Positions 18,754 to 28,087 of a DNA stretch of 64,000 nt are shown piece after piece (position 1 is the stretch's first letter; each line of letters begins with the position of its first letter). The notes under the pieces are model-generated. The model saw nothing but the letters and a program-made list of their open reading frames with translations. It was not told where the DNA came from and did not search any database. The position numbers and the translations under genes are program-made. The DNA is from an uncultured Pelagibacteraceae bacterium (GTDB lineage Bacteria; Pseudomonadota; Alphaproteobacteria; Pelagibacterales; Pelagibacteraceae): assembly GCA_902536085.1 (NCBI GenBank), contig CACAWF010000002.1, positions 1-64,000 on the forward strand, written 5' to 3'.

Positions 18754-19476
18754 TTAACTTTCTAAAATTACATTTGTAAATATATTTTGCACATCATCTA
18801 TTTCTTCAAGCAAGTTCAATACTTCGATCATTTTTTTTGTTTTTTCTTTATCCAACTTAAGGCCGCTTATAGCTCTCCATTCTATAGCAAAATAAGAAAA
18901 GCTGTCTATTTTCTTTTCTAGCTGATTTTTGATTTTATAGAAATCTTCCTTTTCCGTAATTATTTCATGAATATCGCCAATATGTAAACAATCCTTTGCG
19001 CCCACGGTTGTTGCTATCTCAAAAGCATCTTCCTCGGATAGTTTACTTTTTTCAACATGAATAACTCCACAATTATTGAACAAATGGCTGGTCGAACCGG
19101 TCTCTCCTAGTCTTCCTCCATTTTTTTGTAAAACAGTTCTGATGTTTGATGCTGATCTATTTTTGTTATCAGTTAAAGTTTCAATGATCAGTGCGCTATT
19201 AAATGGTCCAAAACCCTCGTATCTTAAATTTTCATAATTTCTATCACCTACAATCTCTGATTTACTTATTGCTCTAGAAATATTACCTTTAGGCATATTA
19301 GCTTCTTTTGCTGATTGAATAGCTGCACGCAATCTTGGATTCATATCGGGATTTTTATCTCCAAGTTTTGCGGCTACAGTAATTTCCCTTGAAAGTTTTG
19401 AAAATATCTTAGATCTTTCTTTGTCTGCTCGACCTTTTTTATGTTTTATTCCCGCCCAATGTGAATGCCCAGCCAT
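18754..19476 (-). CDS. yebC: YebC/PmpR family protein
   Basis: Conserved cytoplasmic three-domain protein. Members act as transcription regulators, and recent work on the family links them to translation of difficult peptide stretches. MAGHSHWAGIKHKKGRADKERSKIF (the core MAGHSHWA is diagnostic) opens the protein. RLRAAIQSAKEANMPKGNI (48-66) and RYEGFGP are also hallmarks. The 240-residue length is standard. It lies 5 bp after the TIGR00282 phosphoesterase and 4 bp before the RuvC-like gene, the conserved yebC-ruvC pairing. Confidence 0.96.
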   Translation of the reverse strand: MAGHSHWAGIKHKKGRADKERSKIFSKLSREITVAAKLGDKNPDMNPRLRAAIQSAKEANMPKGNISRAISKSEIVGDRNYENLRYEGFGPFNSALIIETLTDNKNRSASNIRTVLQKNGGRLGETGSTSHLFNNCGVIHVEKSKLSEEDAFEIATTVGAKDCLHIGDIHEIITEKEDFYKIKNQLEKKIDSFSYFAIEWRAISGLKLDKEKTKKMIEVLNLLEEIDDVQNIFTNVILES

Positions 19477-19481
19477 AATTG

Positions 19482-20285
19482 CTATTCTAGTGTTCCACCT
19501 ATAATAACTCTTGAAACTTTTTTAGCTAATCCGGTTTCCTTATCTGCTTCAACTATTATTCCTGATAATGTTCCTTCACCAATAGATGGAAAATGTTTTA
19601 AGGCATCTTTGTCTTTAAAAAATCTTTTTATAGAGTTTTCTTTGTTCATCCCAATTACTGAATTATAGTCTCCACACATGCCTATATCAGTTTGATAAGC
19701 AGTGCCTTTATCTAAAATTCTTGTATCTGCTGTAGGCACATGGGTATGCGTCCCTACCACACAGGTTGATGATCCATCAAAGAAATGGCCTATCGCCATT
19801 TTTTCACTTGTAATTTCTCCGTGAAAATCAACTATTAAAAAATCAACATTTTTTTTTAATTTGATTTTTTCACAAATATTTTTTGCTTCCTTAAAAACAT
19901 CTTCAGTTTTTCTCATAAAGACGTTTCCCATCAAATTTACTACTCCAATTTTATATCTTTTATCTTTGGAGAAGAAAATTCCAAAACCTCTTCCTGGGGA
20001 TCCTTGAATTAAATTTGCAGGTCTCAAGAGTCTGTTCTCTTTTTCAATATAAGAGGTTGTTTCTGCTTTATCCCATATGTGATTGCCAGAGGTGATTACA
20101 TCAATTCCCTGAGAAAAAAATTCCTCTGCGATATTTTTTGTAATTCCTTTTCCATCGTCTGCAGCATTTTCCCCATTTATAACTGAGAATTCAATTTTAT
20201 TTTTATCTATAATTTTAGAAAGATTTTTCCTTAAAGCTTTTCGGCCAGAGATTCCCATAACATCTCCTAATACTAAAATTTTCAT
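19482..20285 (-). CDS. TIGR00282-family metallophosphoesterase (YmdB-like)
   Basis: Binuclear metal phosphoesterase of the YmdB family, which in Bacillus hydrolyses 2',3'-cyclic nucleotides. ILVLGDVMGISGR at 3-15 gives the first metal-binding Asp8; NGENAADGKG-like residues (38-49, NGENAADDGKG) and SGNHIWD supply Glu and Asn/His ligands; FHGEITSEK and GTHTHVPTAD complete the site. The 267-residue length is typical. Its start overlaps the stop of the upstream cyclo-ligase gene by 4 bp. The physiological substrate in alphaproteobacteria is not known to me. Confidence 0.9.
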   Translation of the reverse strand: MKILVLGDVMGISGRKALRKNLSKIIDKNKIEFSVINGENAADDGKGITKNIAEEFFSQGIDVITSGNHIWDKAETTSYIEKENRLLRPANLIQGSPGRGFGIFFSKDKRYKIGVVNLMGNVFMRKTEDVFKEAKNICEKIKLKKNVDFLIVDFHGEITSEKMAIGHFFDGSSTCVVGTHTHVPTADTRILDKGTAYQTDIGMCGDYNSVIGMNKENSIKRFFKDKDALKHFPSIGEGTLSGIIVEADKETGLAKKVSRVIIGGTLE

Positions 20286-20839
20286 TCTATAATTCCCTTT
20301 TCTGTGATTACGTAATCTAAATTATAATCATTATTTTTTATCGGAAGGTTATGGTGTTTTTGAAAAGAAAAAGCAATACCGACCGTCAAAATATTCTTTT
20401 TATTGATTTTAATTTGATTATTTAAATATTTATCATAAAAACCTTTGCCATAACCAAGTCTATTTTTATTTTTATCAAATGCTAATAAGGGAACTAAAGC
20501 TACATCTGGTATTTCTTTATGAGATTTTATCGGTTCTGGAATTCCATATTTATTAATTTTTAATACATCGTTTTTTTTCCACCTGTAAAAGTTAATTGTA
20601 TTGTTATTTTCAATTACTGGTAACAGGAAAATACATGTTCTAAAGTATTCAATTTCTATAATTCGCAAAAGATCCACTTCAAATGAAGAAGGAAAATATA
20701 TAGAAATCTTAAGATTTCCTACTTTATTTTTTTTTTTAAGTAATTTTATCAATGGATTGAAATAATTTGGACTGATTCTAAAATAGTTTTTTTTTCTTTT
20801 AAGAAAATATTGTTTTCTAATAAAAGCTTTTTTGTCCAT
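20282..20839 (-). CDS. 5-formyltetrahydrofolate cyclo-ligase
   Basis: Converts 5-formyl-THF to 5,10-methenyl-THF with ATP, returning stored folate to the one-carbon pool. The N-terminus (MDKKAFIRKQYFLKRK) matches the usual basic helix, and the C-terminal signature LLAFDKNKNRLGYGKGFYDKYL (core LGYGKGFYD, about 136-144) is diagnostic. The 185-residue length is normal. It lies directly after zapA with no gap. In many proteobacteria 6S RNA sits between these genes, but here there is no room for it. Confidence 0.9.
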   Translation of the reverse strand: MDKKAFIRKQYFLKRKKNYFRISPNYFNPLIKLLKKKNKVGNLKISIYFPSSFEVDLLRIIEIEYFRTCIFLLPVIENNNTINFYRWKKNDVLKINKYGIPEPIKSHKEIPDVALVPLLAFDKNKNRLGYGKGFYDKYLNNQIKINKKNILTVGIAFSFQKHHNLPIKNNDYNLDYVITEKGIIE

Positions 20840-21286
20840 CTATTGAATTTTAGATAGAGATTCGGTATTTGAAATTATTTTTTCAAGAGATTGTGAAGTC
20901 TTGTCTAACATTGACTCATAAAGACTATTGTTTTCTTCAATTGTTTTTTTAAAATTTTCCAATTCATCATTAAGTTTCTGAATTTCAATATCCTTGTCTT
21001 TTTTATAATCTATGGCTAATGACTTAATTTCCTTAAACTTATTCGAGATTTGATCTAATTTTATCTTTTGTTTTGTTACATTTTGTTTTAAATCAAAATA
21101 TTCATCAATCAATTGGATAGTAGTTATCAGTAAAAGCTTATTTTCCCCGATATTGCCAAGCTTTTCTTTCAACTCAGAATATTTTTTATCCAAAAATTTT
21201 GTTAATTTTTTCAGAGACTCCTCTTGCCCATCATCGCAAGAAAGTAGATAATCTTTATTATTAAACTTAATATTTACATTTGCCAT
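20840..21286 (-). CDS. zapA: Cell division protein ZapA
   Basis: Small FtsZ-binding protein that bundles FtsZ filaments at the division ring. VNIKFNNKDYLLSCDDGQEE (3-22) is the typical ZapA N-terminal beta hairpin, followed by the LTKFLDKKYSELKEK helix and a long coiled coil to residue 148. It is longer than E. coli ZapA because of an extended C-terminal coil. It overlaps the upstream coiled-coil gene by 13 bp. The zapA-fthC linkage is widely conserved and supports the call. Confidence 0.82.
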   Translation of the reverse strand: MANVNIKFNNKDYLLSCDDGQEESLKKLTKFLDKKYSELKEKLGNIGENKLLLITTIQLIDEYFDLKQNVTKQKIKLDQISNKFKEIKSLAIDYKKDKDIEIQKLNDELENFKKTIEENNSLYESMLDKTSQSLEKIISNTESLSKIQ

Positions 21287-21597
21287 TTTTCAATTTCGTT
21301 TACTAGGTTTTCTGTTTCTTGACTTAGCTCATCTATTTCTTGGTTAAAATTTTCCTCTAATTTCGATCTTTTTTTTACCTCTAGTTGTAAATTTTTAATT
21401 TTTTCTTTTAAGTATTTATGCTCTCTAATTAATTCCTTATTTTTTTTTTCAATTTCTAGTTTTTGTCTTAATATTTCATTTTTTTCATTCTTAATTTTTT
21501 CTACTTCATATGTTGGTTGTGAATAAGTTAAAGATAGTGAATTAAGTTTACTAATTAATAGATTTAAATTTTTTTCTTTTTTTTCAATTATGCTCAT
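21274..21597 (-). CDS. Coiled-coil protein upstream of zapA (DUF4164-like)
   Basis: A 107-residue protein that is almost entirely charged heptads from about residue 5 to 105, without membrane segment or signal. Its position directly ahead of zapA, with 13 bp overlap, matches the small DUF4164-type coiled-coil proteins that accompany zapA in alphaproteobacteria, so a role at the division ring analogous to ZapB is a reasonable inference. Low-complexity coiled coil makes sequence-based family assignment weak. Confidence 0.6.
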   Translation of the reverse strand: MSIIEKKEKNLNLLISKLNSLSLTYSQPTYEVEKIKNEKNEILRQKLEIEKKNKELIREHKYLKEKIKNLQLEVKKRSKLEENFNQEIDELSQETENLVNEIEKWQM

Positions 21598-21616
21598 AAA
21601 TATTTATATCATATTA

Positions 21617-21645
21617 TTGATATACATACTCTAAGTCTATATAGG
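21617..21645 (+). promoter_or_regulatory. Possible promoter for tkt
   Basis: In the 57-bp divergent gap, TTGATA (21617-21622) is followed after 17 bp by TATAGG (21640-21645). Initiation about 7 nt later would fall almost at the tkt GTG (21655), implying a near-leaderless transcript. The gap must also hold the promoter for the minus-strand coiled-coil/zapA run. The match is modest. Confidence 0.3.
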
Positions 21646-21654
21646 TAATTAAAA

Positions 21655-23637
21655 GTGAGCATTAATTTTAATCAACTATCTAATGCAGTAAGATTTTTAT
21701 CAATCGACGCTGTTCAAAAAGCAAATTCAGGTCATCCTGGAATGCCAATGGGTATGGCTGATGTAGCCACCGTTTTATTTAAATACCACCTCAGGTTTAA
21801 TCCAAAAAATCCTGATTGGATTAACAGAGATAGATTTATATTATCTGCCGGCCATGGCTCGATGTTGCTTTACTCTCTTTTGTACTTAACTGGTTATGAA
21901 AGTATTTCGATTGATGACATAAAAAATTTTAGGCAATTGAATTCAATTTGCGCTGGACACCCTGAATATAAAAAAGGAACTGGAATTGAGACAACAACTG
22001 GTCCGTTAGGACAAGGATTAGCTAATGCAGTTGGTATGGCAATAGCCGAAGAAATATTTAGAAAAAAATTTGGTCAAGCAGTTATTGATAATAAAACGTA
22101 TGTGATCGCTAGTGATGGAGATTTAATGGAAGGAATAAGTCACGAGGCGATGAGTTTAGCTGGTCATCTAAAATTAAAGAATTTGGTAGTATTTTTTGAT
22201 AATAATAAAATTTCAATTGATGGTTCTACCTCATTAAGTGTCTCGGATAATTATAAAAAAAGATTTGAATCCTATGGATGGAGTTTTCAAGAAATCAATG
22301 GTCATAATGAAAAACAAATATCTAAAGCAATTACAAAAGCATCAAGATCAAAAAAGCCGACAATTATATCTTGTAAAACTATAATAGGTTTTGGTTCACC
22401 AAATAAATCTGGTAAGGCTTCTTCTCACGGTTCTCCTCTTGGTGATGATGAAATATCTTTAGTTAGAAAGAAGCTTAAGTGGAATAGTCAACCATTTGAA
22501 ATTCCCCAAGAAATCTTAAATGAGTGGAGAGAAATAGGAAAAAGAGGTGATCAATTAGAATTTCAATGGCTTGAAAAATTAAATAAAAAAAACCCTAAAA
22601 TTAAAAACGAGATTACTAAAGTTTCTGAAAATTTTGATTTTGCAAATTTGGAAAAATTAATTTTAGAGGAAAAAGAAATACATTTTGAAACTAAACCTAG
22701 TTTAGCAACGCGGCAATGTTCAATGAGCGCAATAGAAAAAATTTCAACTTTTCTTCCGCAGTTAATTGGTGGTTCAGCAGATTTGAGTGGATCAAATAAT
22801 ACAAAAACAAATAATTCTAAGATTATTAACAGTAAAAACTTTAACGGTAACTATATACATTACGGTGTCAGAGAACATGGTATGGCTGCTATAATGAATG
22901 GTTTGGCCCTTTATGGTGGATTAATACCTTATGGGGGAACGTTTTTAATATTCTCAGATTATTGCAAACCATCTATCAGACTTTCTGCTTTAATGGGCCT
23001 GAAAGTAATCTATATTTTTTCACATGATTCTATTGGTCTTGGTGAAGATGGTCCAACTCATCAACCCATTGAACAACTTGCTGGTTTGAGAGCTATTCCA
23101 AATTTAAATGTATTTAGACCCGCAGATATTAATGAAACTCTTGAATGTTGGGAGATAGCTTTAAAAAGTAATAACACCCCAAGTGCCATTGCTTTATCAA
23201 GGCAAAAAGTTCCCTACATAAATCCTAATAACTCTAGAGTAAATAAATGTGAAAAAGGAGCTTATACGGTAAATATAACATCACATGAAAGCAAAGTAAC
23301 TTTAGTAGCTTCTGGCACTGAAGTGGAGCTGGCCTTAAAAGTTCAAGATAGGCTTAAAGAAAATAATATTCATTCAAAGGTGGTCTCGATGCCTTGTATG
23401 GAGCTTTTTGATAAACAGCCTGAAGATTACCGTAAAGATATTTTGGAAGAAAATTCGTTAATTGTAACATTAGAAGCTGGAAGTATTATGTCTTGGCAAA
23501 AATATATTAAAGATAAGGGTATTAGTTTAGGTATAGATAAATTTGGCGAGAGCGCCCCATATAAAGAAGTTTACAAATATTTTAAACTATCAGAAGAAGA
23601 TATAACAAATTTTATTCAAAAAAAATTGAGAGAGTAA
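21655..23637 (+). CDS. tkt: Transketolase (full length)
   Basis: Thiamine-diphosphate enzyme that moves two-carbon units in the pentose phosphate pathway. GHPGMPMG at 26-33, [13 protein letters not shown] in the pyrimidine-linked ThDP motif and the C-terminal domain beginning near 345 give a complete 660-residue enzyme. The start is GTG and no Shine-Dalgarno is seen before it. It heads the run tkt-pgk-fba, sugar-phosphate genes for gluconeogenesis and pentose supply. A separate, split transketolase pair lies at 58924-60730; the two are clearly different genes. Confidence 0.96.
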   Translation: MSINFNQLSNAVRFLSIDAVQKANSGHPGMPMGMADVATVLFKYHLRFNPKNPDWINRDRFILSAGHGSMLLYSLLYLTGYESISIDDIKNFRQLNSICAGHPEYKKGTGIETTTGPLGQGLANAVGMAIAEEIFRKKFGQAVIDNKTYVIASDGDLMEGISHEAMSLAGHLKLKNLVVFFDNNKISIDGSTSLSVSDNYKKRFESYGWSFQEINGHNEKQISKAITKASRSKKPTIISCKTIIGFGSPNKSGKASSHGSPLGDDEISLVRKKLKWNSQPFEIPQEILNEWREIGKRGDQLEFQWLEKLNKKNPKIKNEITKVSENFDFANLEKLILEEKEIHFETKPSLATRQCSMSAIEKISTFLPQLIGGSADLSGSNNTKTNNSKIINSKNFNGNYIHYGVREHGMAAIMNGLALYGGLIPYGGTFLIFSDYCKPSIRLSALMGLKVIYIFSHDSIGLGEDGPTHQPIEQLAGLRAIPNLNVFRPADINETLECWEIALKSNNTPSAIALSRQKVPYINPNNSRVNKCEKGAYTVNITSHESKVTLVASGTEVELALKVQDRLKENNIHSKVVSMPCMELFDKQPEDYRKDILEENSLIVTLEAGSIMSWQKYIKDKGISLGIDKFGESAPYKEVYKYFKLSEEDITNFIQKKLRE

Positions 23638-23646
23638 TAAAAATAG

Positions 23647-24837
23647 ATGGGTGAAATAAACTTCTTTCCTGAAGATTTAGAAATTAAAGATTTAAAAATA
23701 ATCCTCAGATTAGATTTAAATGTACCTATTAAAAATAAGATTATAACAGACGATACCAGAATAACTTTATGCCTTCCGTTTATAAATAGATTAATAGAAA
23801 AAGAAGCAAAAATTATAATTATCAGCCACTTAGGTCGACCAAAAGGAATTAATATTCCAGAATTATCTTTGATACCAATCTATAAATATCTTAAAGATGT
23901 ATTAAAAACTAATGTGTATTTTTTTAGAGGAAGTTTTGATAACGAAACCAACGAAAAATTTTCTCACTTAAAAAGAGGCGAAGTAATCCTTATAGAAAAC
24001 ATAAGATTTTTTAAGGAGGAAACTGATGATGATCAAGATTTTGCAAAAAAATTAGGTTCACTTGGGGATATTTACATTAACGATGCATTTTCATGTTCTC
24101 ATAGGAAGCAGGCTTCAATACATAATATAACAAAATTTATTAAGAAAAGTTATGCTGGTCCGCTATTAAAGAAGGAAATAACGGCAATTAACTTTGTTAT
24201 AAAAAATAAAAAAGAACCAGTCACTTGCATTATAGGTGGATCTAAAATTTCAACAAAAATTAATGTTATTTTTAGTCTAATAAAAAAAGTTAATAACCTT
24301 ATAATCGTTGGGGCAATGGCTAATAATTTCTTTGTTTATAAAAATTTTAAAATTGGAAAATCATTAATTGAGGGAGATACTAATAAGATAATTAAAGATA
24401 TTTATAAAAAAGCGGAGTTAAATAATTGTGAGATATTTATACCAGAAGATTGCATGGTGGGGACAGATTTTGATGGAAATGGAAAAAACAAAAACCTTGA
24501 TGAGATATTAGACAACGAGATAATTTTAGATATAGGTTGTAATACTATCAAAAATATTCAAAAAAAGATTAGTGAGTCTAATACGGTTTTATGGAATGGT
24601 CCAGCTGGGTATTTTGAAAATAAAAATTTTTCAAGAGGCACTACATCTATTGCAGAAAATATCTCCAAATATACTATTGAAAGATCATTAATATCTGTTC
24701 TTGGAGGCGGTGACACTCTAGCTGCAGTTAATAAAATTAATAACAAACTTTCTTTCTCACACTTATCAACAGCAGGAGGGGCATTTTTGGAGTACTTAGA
24801 AGGAAAAGACTTGCCTGGTATTAGTGTTTTAAAATAA
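23647..24837 (+). CDS. pgk: Phosphoglycerate kinase
   Basis: Transfers phosphate between 1,3-bisphosphoglycerate and ADP. The LRLDLNVP segment near 18-25, ISHLGRPKG (57-65), and the C-terminal nucleotide loop LGGGDTLAAV with STAGGAFLEYLEGK are diagnostic. The 396-residue length is standard. It begins 9 bp after tkt and ends 9 bp before fba. No gap gene (glyceraldehyde-3-phosphate dehydrogenase) is adjacent, unlike many alphaproteobacterial tkt-gap-pgk clusters. Confidence 0.96.
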   Translation: MGEINFFPEDLEIKDLKIILRLDLNVPIKNKIITDDTRITLCLPFINRLIEKEAKIIIISHLGRPKGINIPELSLIPIYKYLKDVLKTNVYFFRGSFDNETNEKFSHLKRGEVILIENIRFFKEETDDDQDFAKKLGSLGDIYINDAFSCSHRKQASIHNITKFIKKSYAGPLLKKEITAINFVIKNKKEPVTCIIGGSKISTKINVIFSLIKKVNNLIIVGAMANNFFVYKNFKIGKSLIEGDTNKIIKDIYKKAELNNCEIFIPEDCMVGTDFDGNGKNKNLDEILDNEIILDIGCNTIKNIQKKISESNTVLWNGPAGYFENKNFSRGTTSIAENISKYTIERSLISVLGGGDTLAAVNKINNKLSFSHLSTAGGAFLEYLEGKDLPGISVLK

Positions 24838-24846
24838 ATAATTGCT

Positions 24847-25863
24847 ATGACACTGAATGAAATTGCAAAAAAAATGTGTGCTGGAGGAAAAGGTATCCTT
24901 GCTGCAGATGAAAGTACAGGAACAATAGCTAAAAGGTTTAAAAGTATTAATGTTGAGAATATAGAAAAAAATCGACTAATTTTTAGACAAACTCTTTTTA
25001 ATTCAAGTGCTATGAAAGATTTTATTGGTGGAGTAATTTTATTTGATGAAACGATTAGGCAAAAAACTAGTTTGGGTATTTCAATTCCAGAATTAATTTC
25101 TAAACATGGCGCTGTACCAGGTATCAAGGTTGATAAAGGCGCGAAAAGTCTTGCAGGATCTAGTGATGAAACTGTGACAGAAGGCCTAGATGGTTTAAGA
25201 GAAAGATTGAGGGAATACTATGATTTAGGTGCAAGGTTTACGAAATGGAGAGCGGTATATAAAATCTCAAATAAATTTCCATCAGCACAATCAATTAAAT
25301 CTAATGCACATGCATTAGCAAGATACGCTGCTTTAGTTCAGGAAGCAAAAATGGTGCCGATAGTTGAACCAGAAGTCTTAATGGATGGTTCACATAATAT
25401 CGATAAATGCTATCAAGTTACAACAGATGTACTCAATGAGTGCTATAACGAACTAGAAATTCATAAAGTTGATTTGAAAGGAACTGTTCTTAAACCTAAT
25501 ATGATTATACCTGGCTCAGAGTGTGAAATTAAATCTAGTGCTGAGGAAATTGCTAGAAAAACTTTAGATTGTTTGAAAAAAAATGTACCAGCAGAAGTTC
25601 CAGGCATAGCTTTTTTATCTGGCGGACAGTCAGAAATAGAGTCTAGTAAAAACTTAAATGAAATTAATAAAATTAATGATACTAATTTTTTAATTACTTT
25701 CTCTTACGGTAGAGGATTGCAAGCTAGTGCATTAAAAGAATTTGGAAAAAATCAAGAAAATATAGAAAATATCCAAAAAGCTTTCAACCATAGGGCTAAA
25801 ATGAATGGCCTATCATCTAAAGGGGAATGGTCAGAAGAATTAGAGAAAGAATTCGCGGCCTAA
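24847..25863 (+). CDS. Fructose-bisphosphate aldolase, class I
   Basis: Schiff-base (metal-independent) aldolase of glycolysis and gluconeogenesis. GKGILAADESTGTIAKRF (residues 13-30) is the class I N-terminal signature. TKWRAVYKI carries active-site residues, VEPEVLMDGSH follows, and KGTVLKPNMI holds the likely Schiff-base lysine. FLSGGQSEIE is also typical. The 338-residue length is normal. It lies 9 bp after pgk and overlaps the predicted start of the thiE homologue. Class I rather than class II aldolase is a usual alphaproteobacterial choice. Confidence 0.95.
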   Translation: MTLNEIAKKMCAGGKGILAADESTGTIAKRFKSINVENIEKNRLIFRQTLFNSSAMKDFIGGVILFDETIRQKTSLGISIPELISKHGAVPGIKVDKGAKSLAGSSDETVTEGLDGLRERLREYYDLGARFTKWRAVYKISNKFPSAQSIKSNAHALARYAALVQEAKMVPIVEPEVLMDGSHNIDKCYQVTTDVLNECYNELEIHKVDLKGTVLKPNMIIPGSECEIKSSAEEIARKTLDCLKKNVPAEVPGIAFLSGGQSEIESSKNLNEINKINDTNFLITFSYGRGLQASALKEFGKNQENIENIQKAFNHRAKMNGLSSKGEWSEELEKEFAA

Positions 25864-26471
25864 TACCTTTGAAGAAACTAGTATACTTAATTTCACCTAG
25901 TAAAATTGATCGGAATTTCTACGCAAGTTTAGACAAAGTATTGTCTTTTAAAAACGTGAAATTTTTTCAATTAAGGATAAAAAATGTTAGTCAAAAAAAA
26001 CTTCTTATTATCTCACGGAAAATTAAAAAAATTACAACTAAACATAAAGTAAAATTTATTATTAATGATTATTTTACTTTTACCTCTAAAATTAAAGCTG
26101 ATGGTTGTCATATGGGGCAACTTGATGGATCATTTAAAGTTGCTAGAAAAAAACTCAAAGGTAAGATTTTAGGAATTACATGTCATAATTCAAAAATACT
26201 TGCTAACAATGCTATTGAGAATAAAGCTGATTATATAGCTTTTGGCTCATTTTTTAAATCAAGCCTTAAACCAAGTGCTAAAAAAGCAAATTTAAATATT
26301 TTAAAATGGGCAAAAAAAAATATAAAAAAACCAATTGTAGCAATTGGAGGTATTAATAATACTAATTATAAAAAATTGGTAAACGCAGGTGCAAAATATA
26401 TTGCATTATCAAGTTTTATTTGGGATAACCCGGAATTAATACCTGACGAAGCGATTAGAAAATTTAAATGA
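25827..26471 (+). CDS. Thiamine-phosphate synthase-like protein (ThiE/TenI family)
   Basis: TIM-barrel protein of the ThiE/TenI group, which couples HMP-pyrophosphate to thiazole phosphate (ThiE) or aromatises the thiazole (TenI). Visible motifs are FFQLRIKN, FIINDYF, ADGCHMGQLDG, GKILGITCHNS and PIVAIGGINN. The usual INDR reads INDY here, so assignment to a strict ThiE is not certain. The ATG at 25827 overlaps fba by 37 bp. A TTG at 25869, just after the fba stop, gives a start closer to the family (LKKLVYLIS) and may be the real one. The stop overlaps efp by 4 bp (ATGA). Confidence 0.75.
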   Translation: MVRRIRERIRGLIPLKKLVYLISPSKIDRNFYASLDKVLSFKNVKFFQLRIKNVSQKKLLIISRKIKKITTKHKVKFIINDYFTFTSKIKADGCHMGQLDGSFKVARKKLKGKILGITCHNSKILANNAIENKADYIAFGSFFKSSLKPSAKKANLNILKWAKKNIKKPIVAIGGINNTNYKKLVNAGAKYIALSSFIWDNPELIPDEAIRKFK

Positions 26472-27031
26472 AAATAACGGCTAATGAAATAAAACCTGGA
26501 ATGATAATAGAACATAAGAATGACTATTGGAATGTTCTAAAAACTCAACATGTTAAACCTGGGAAAGGTGGAGCTTTTAATCAAGTAGAATTGAAAAGCG
26601 TTGTAAAAGGAACAAAATTAAACGAAAGGTTTAGATCAAGTGAAACTATAGAAAAAGCAGAGGTGGATGAAAAAAAGTTTAACTTTTTGTACATAGATGG
26701 TGAGAACTGTCATTTTATGGATAACTTAACTTTTGAACAAGTAGAAATACCTAAATCTATAACTGGTGAACAATATAAACTCCTAAAAGAAAATTTAGAA
26801 GTTACCATTTCATTTATGGAAGAAAAACCGATATCGATCGGGTTACCAAATAACATTGAATGTATAATTGAAGCAACTGATGCTGCAATAAAGAACCAAA
26901 CAGCATCATCTTCTTATAAGCCTGCAATACTTGATTGCGGTATTAAAATAAATGTTCCACCTTTTATTGAAAGTGGAGAAAAAATTTTAATAGATACACG
27001 AACATTAGAATACGTAAAAAGAGTAAATTAA
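26468..27031 (+). CDS. efp: Translation elongation factor P
   Basis: Relieves ribosome stalling at polyproline. The N-terminal KOW-like domain contains the loop VKPGKGGAF (29-37) with Lys33, the residue modified by beta-lysylation in organisms that have EpmA/EpmB. Two OB-fold domains follow, ending in FIESGEKILIDTRTLEYVKR (about 165-184). The 187-residue length is standard. It overlaps the thiE homologue by 4 bp and suhB by 1 bp. The modification genes are not in this window. Confidence 0.97.
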   Translation: MKITANEIKPGMIIEHKNDYWNVLKTQHVKPGKGGAFNQVELKSVVKGTKLNERFRSSETIEKAEVDEKKFNFLYIDGENCHFMDNLTFEQVEIPKSITGEQYKLLKENLEVTISFMEEKPISIGLPNNIECIIEATDAAIKNQTASSSYKPAILDCGIKINVPPFIESGEKILIDTRTLEYVKRVN

Positions 27032-27831
27032 TGAGATTAAATTCTCCAAAAATGAACGTGATAATCAAAGCATGTATGAAAGCTGCAAAATCCTTAATTA
27101 GAGATTTTGGTGAAATTGAAAATTTGCAAGTTTCTACTAAAGCTCCAGGAGATTTTGTTACTTCAGCTGATAAAAGAACAGAAAAAATTCTCATTGAGGA
27201 ATTACAAAAAGCAAATGCAGATTATGGAATTGTTTCAGAAGAAGCTGGTTTGATAAATAAATCAAATAATAAAAATAAGTGGATCATTGACCCGATTGAT
27301 GGAACTATGAATTTTCTAAATGGTGTTCCCCAATTTGCTATTTCTATAGGTTATGAGGAAGATCAAGAGATAAAATGTGGAGTAATATTTAATCCGGTGA
27401 CGAATGAAATGTTTTGTGCAGAAAAGGGAAACGGCGCCTACTTAAATAATTCTAGAATAAGAGTTTCGAATAAAAAAAAAATTATTGATAGTTTGTTAGT
27501 CACAGGTGGTCCTAAATACGCAAGCGATATAAAAGAGAAAATTTTTTCAGAATATGTAGAAGTTTCAAAAAACGTTTCAAATGTTAGAAAATTTGGAAGT
27601 GCAGCTCTTGATATGGCTTATGTGGCGTCTGGAAGGTTTGATGGATATTGGCAAAGAGAATTAAACTATTGGGACATTGCTGCAGGTATTGTTATAGTCA
27701 AAGAAGCTGGTGGCTTTGTAAATTTTTTTGATGAAGATAATAAAAACCCTTTGAAAAAGAACATAATCGCTAGTAATGCAAACATTCATGAGGATTTAAT
27801 AGGCATGATATCTAAAAAATATATTGAGTAA
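27031..27831 (+). CDS. suhB: Inositol monophosphatase family protein (SuhB-like)
   Basis: Mg-dependent phosphatase fold. EEAGL, the metal motif WIIDPIDGTMNFLNG (about 86-100) and the C-terminal YWDIAAGIVIVKEAGG are the three IMPase signatures. The 266-residue length is standard. SuhB of other bacteria hydrolyses inositol monophosphates and also takes part in rRNA antitermination; the position between efp and rpmE is suggestive of a ribosome link. A histidinol-phosphatase role, known for some members, cannot be excluded. It overlaps efp by one base. Confidence 0.88.
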   Translation: MRLNSPKMNVIIKACMKAAKSLIRDFGEIENLQVSTKAPGDFVTSADKRTEKILIEELQKANADYGIVSEEAGLINKSNNKNKWIIDPIDGTMNFLNGVPQFAISIGYEEDQEIKCGVIFNPVTNEMFCAEKGNGAYLNNSRIRVSNKKKIIDSLLVTGGPKYASDIKEKIFSEYVEVSKNVSNVRKFGSAALDMAYVASGRFDGYWQRELNYWDIAAGIVIVKEAGGFVNFFDEDNKNPLKKNIIASNANIHEDLIGMISKKYIE

Positions 27832-27859
27832 TAACAATTATTAATATAAGACTCCGTTC

Positions 27860-28084
27860 ATGAAAAAAAACTTACACCCAAACTATCATAAAATTAAAGT
27901 TGTAATGACCGATGGTTCAGAATTTGAAACAAGATCAACTTGGGGAAAAGAAAATGATACATTGAAACTTGACATAGACCCAAAGTCCCATTTTGCATGG
28001 ACAGGCGGAGCTCAAAAAATTTTAGATAAAGGAAGAGTGAGTAAATATAATAAAAAATTTAGTAATCTAAGAACGAAAAAATAA
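27860..28084 (+). CDS. rpmE: 50S ribosomal protein bL31
   Basis: Large-subunit protein at the intersubunit bridge. [18 protein letters not shown] (5-22) and [16 protein letters not shown] (28-43) match alphaproteobacterial L31. It has no cysteines, so it belongs to the zinc-free form. The 74-residue length is normal. It is followed after 3 bp by the TrcR-like gene, the conserved alphaproteobacterial pairing. Confidence 0.96.
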   Translation: MKKNLHPNYHKIKVVMTDGSEFETRSTWGKENDTLKLDIDPKSHFAWTGGAQKILDKGRVSKYNKKFSNLRTKK

Positions 28085-28087
28085 CTT

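Noticed and set aside
20830..20850. 6S RNA between zapA and the cyclo-ligase gene
   Set aside because: In many proteobacteria 6S lies here, but the two genes are directly adjacent, so there is no room.
24558..25127. 189-codon open frame opposite pgk and fba
   Set aside because: It spans the junction of two strongly supported genes on the other strand and shows no family motif.
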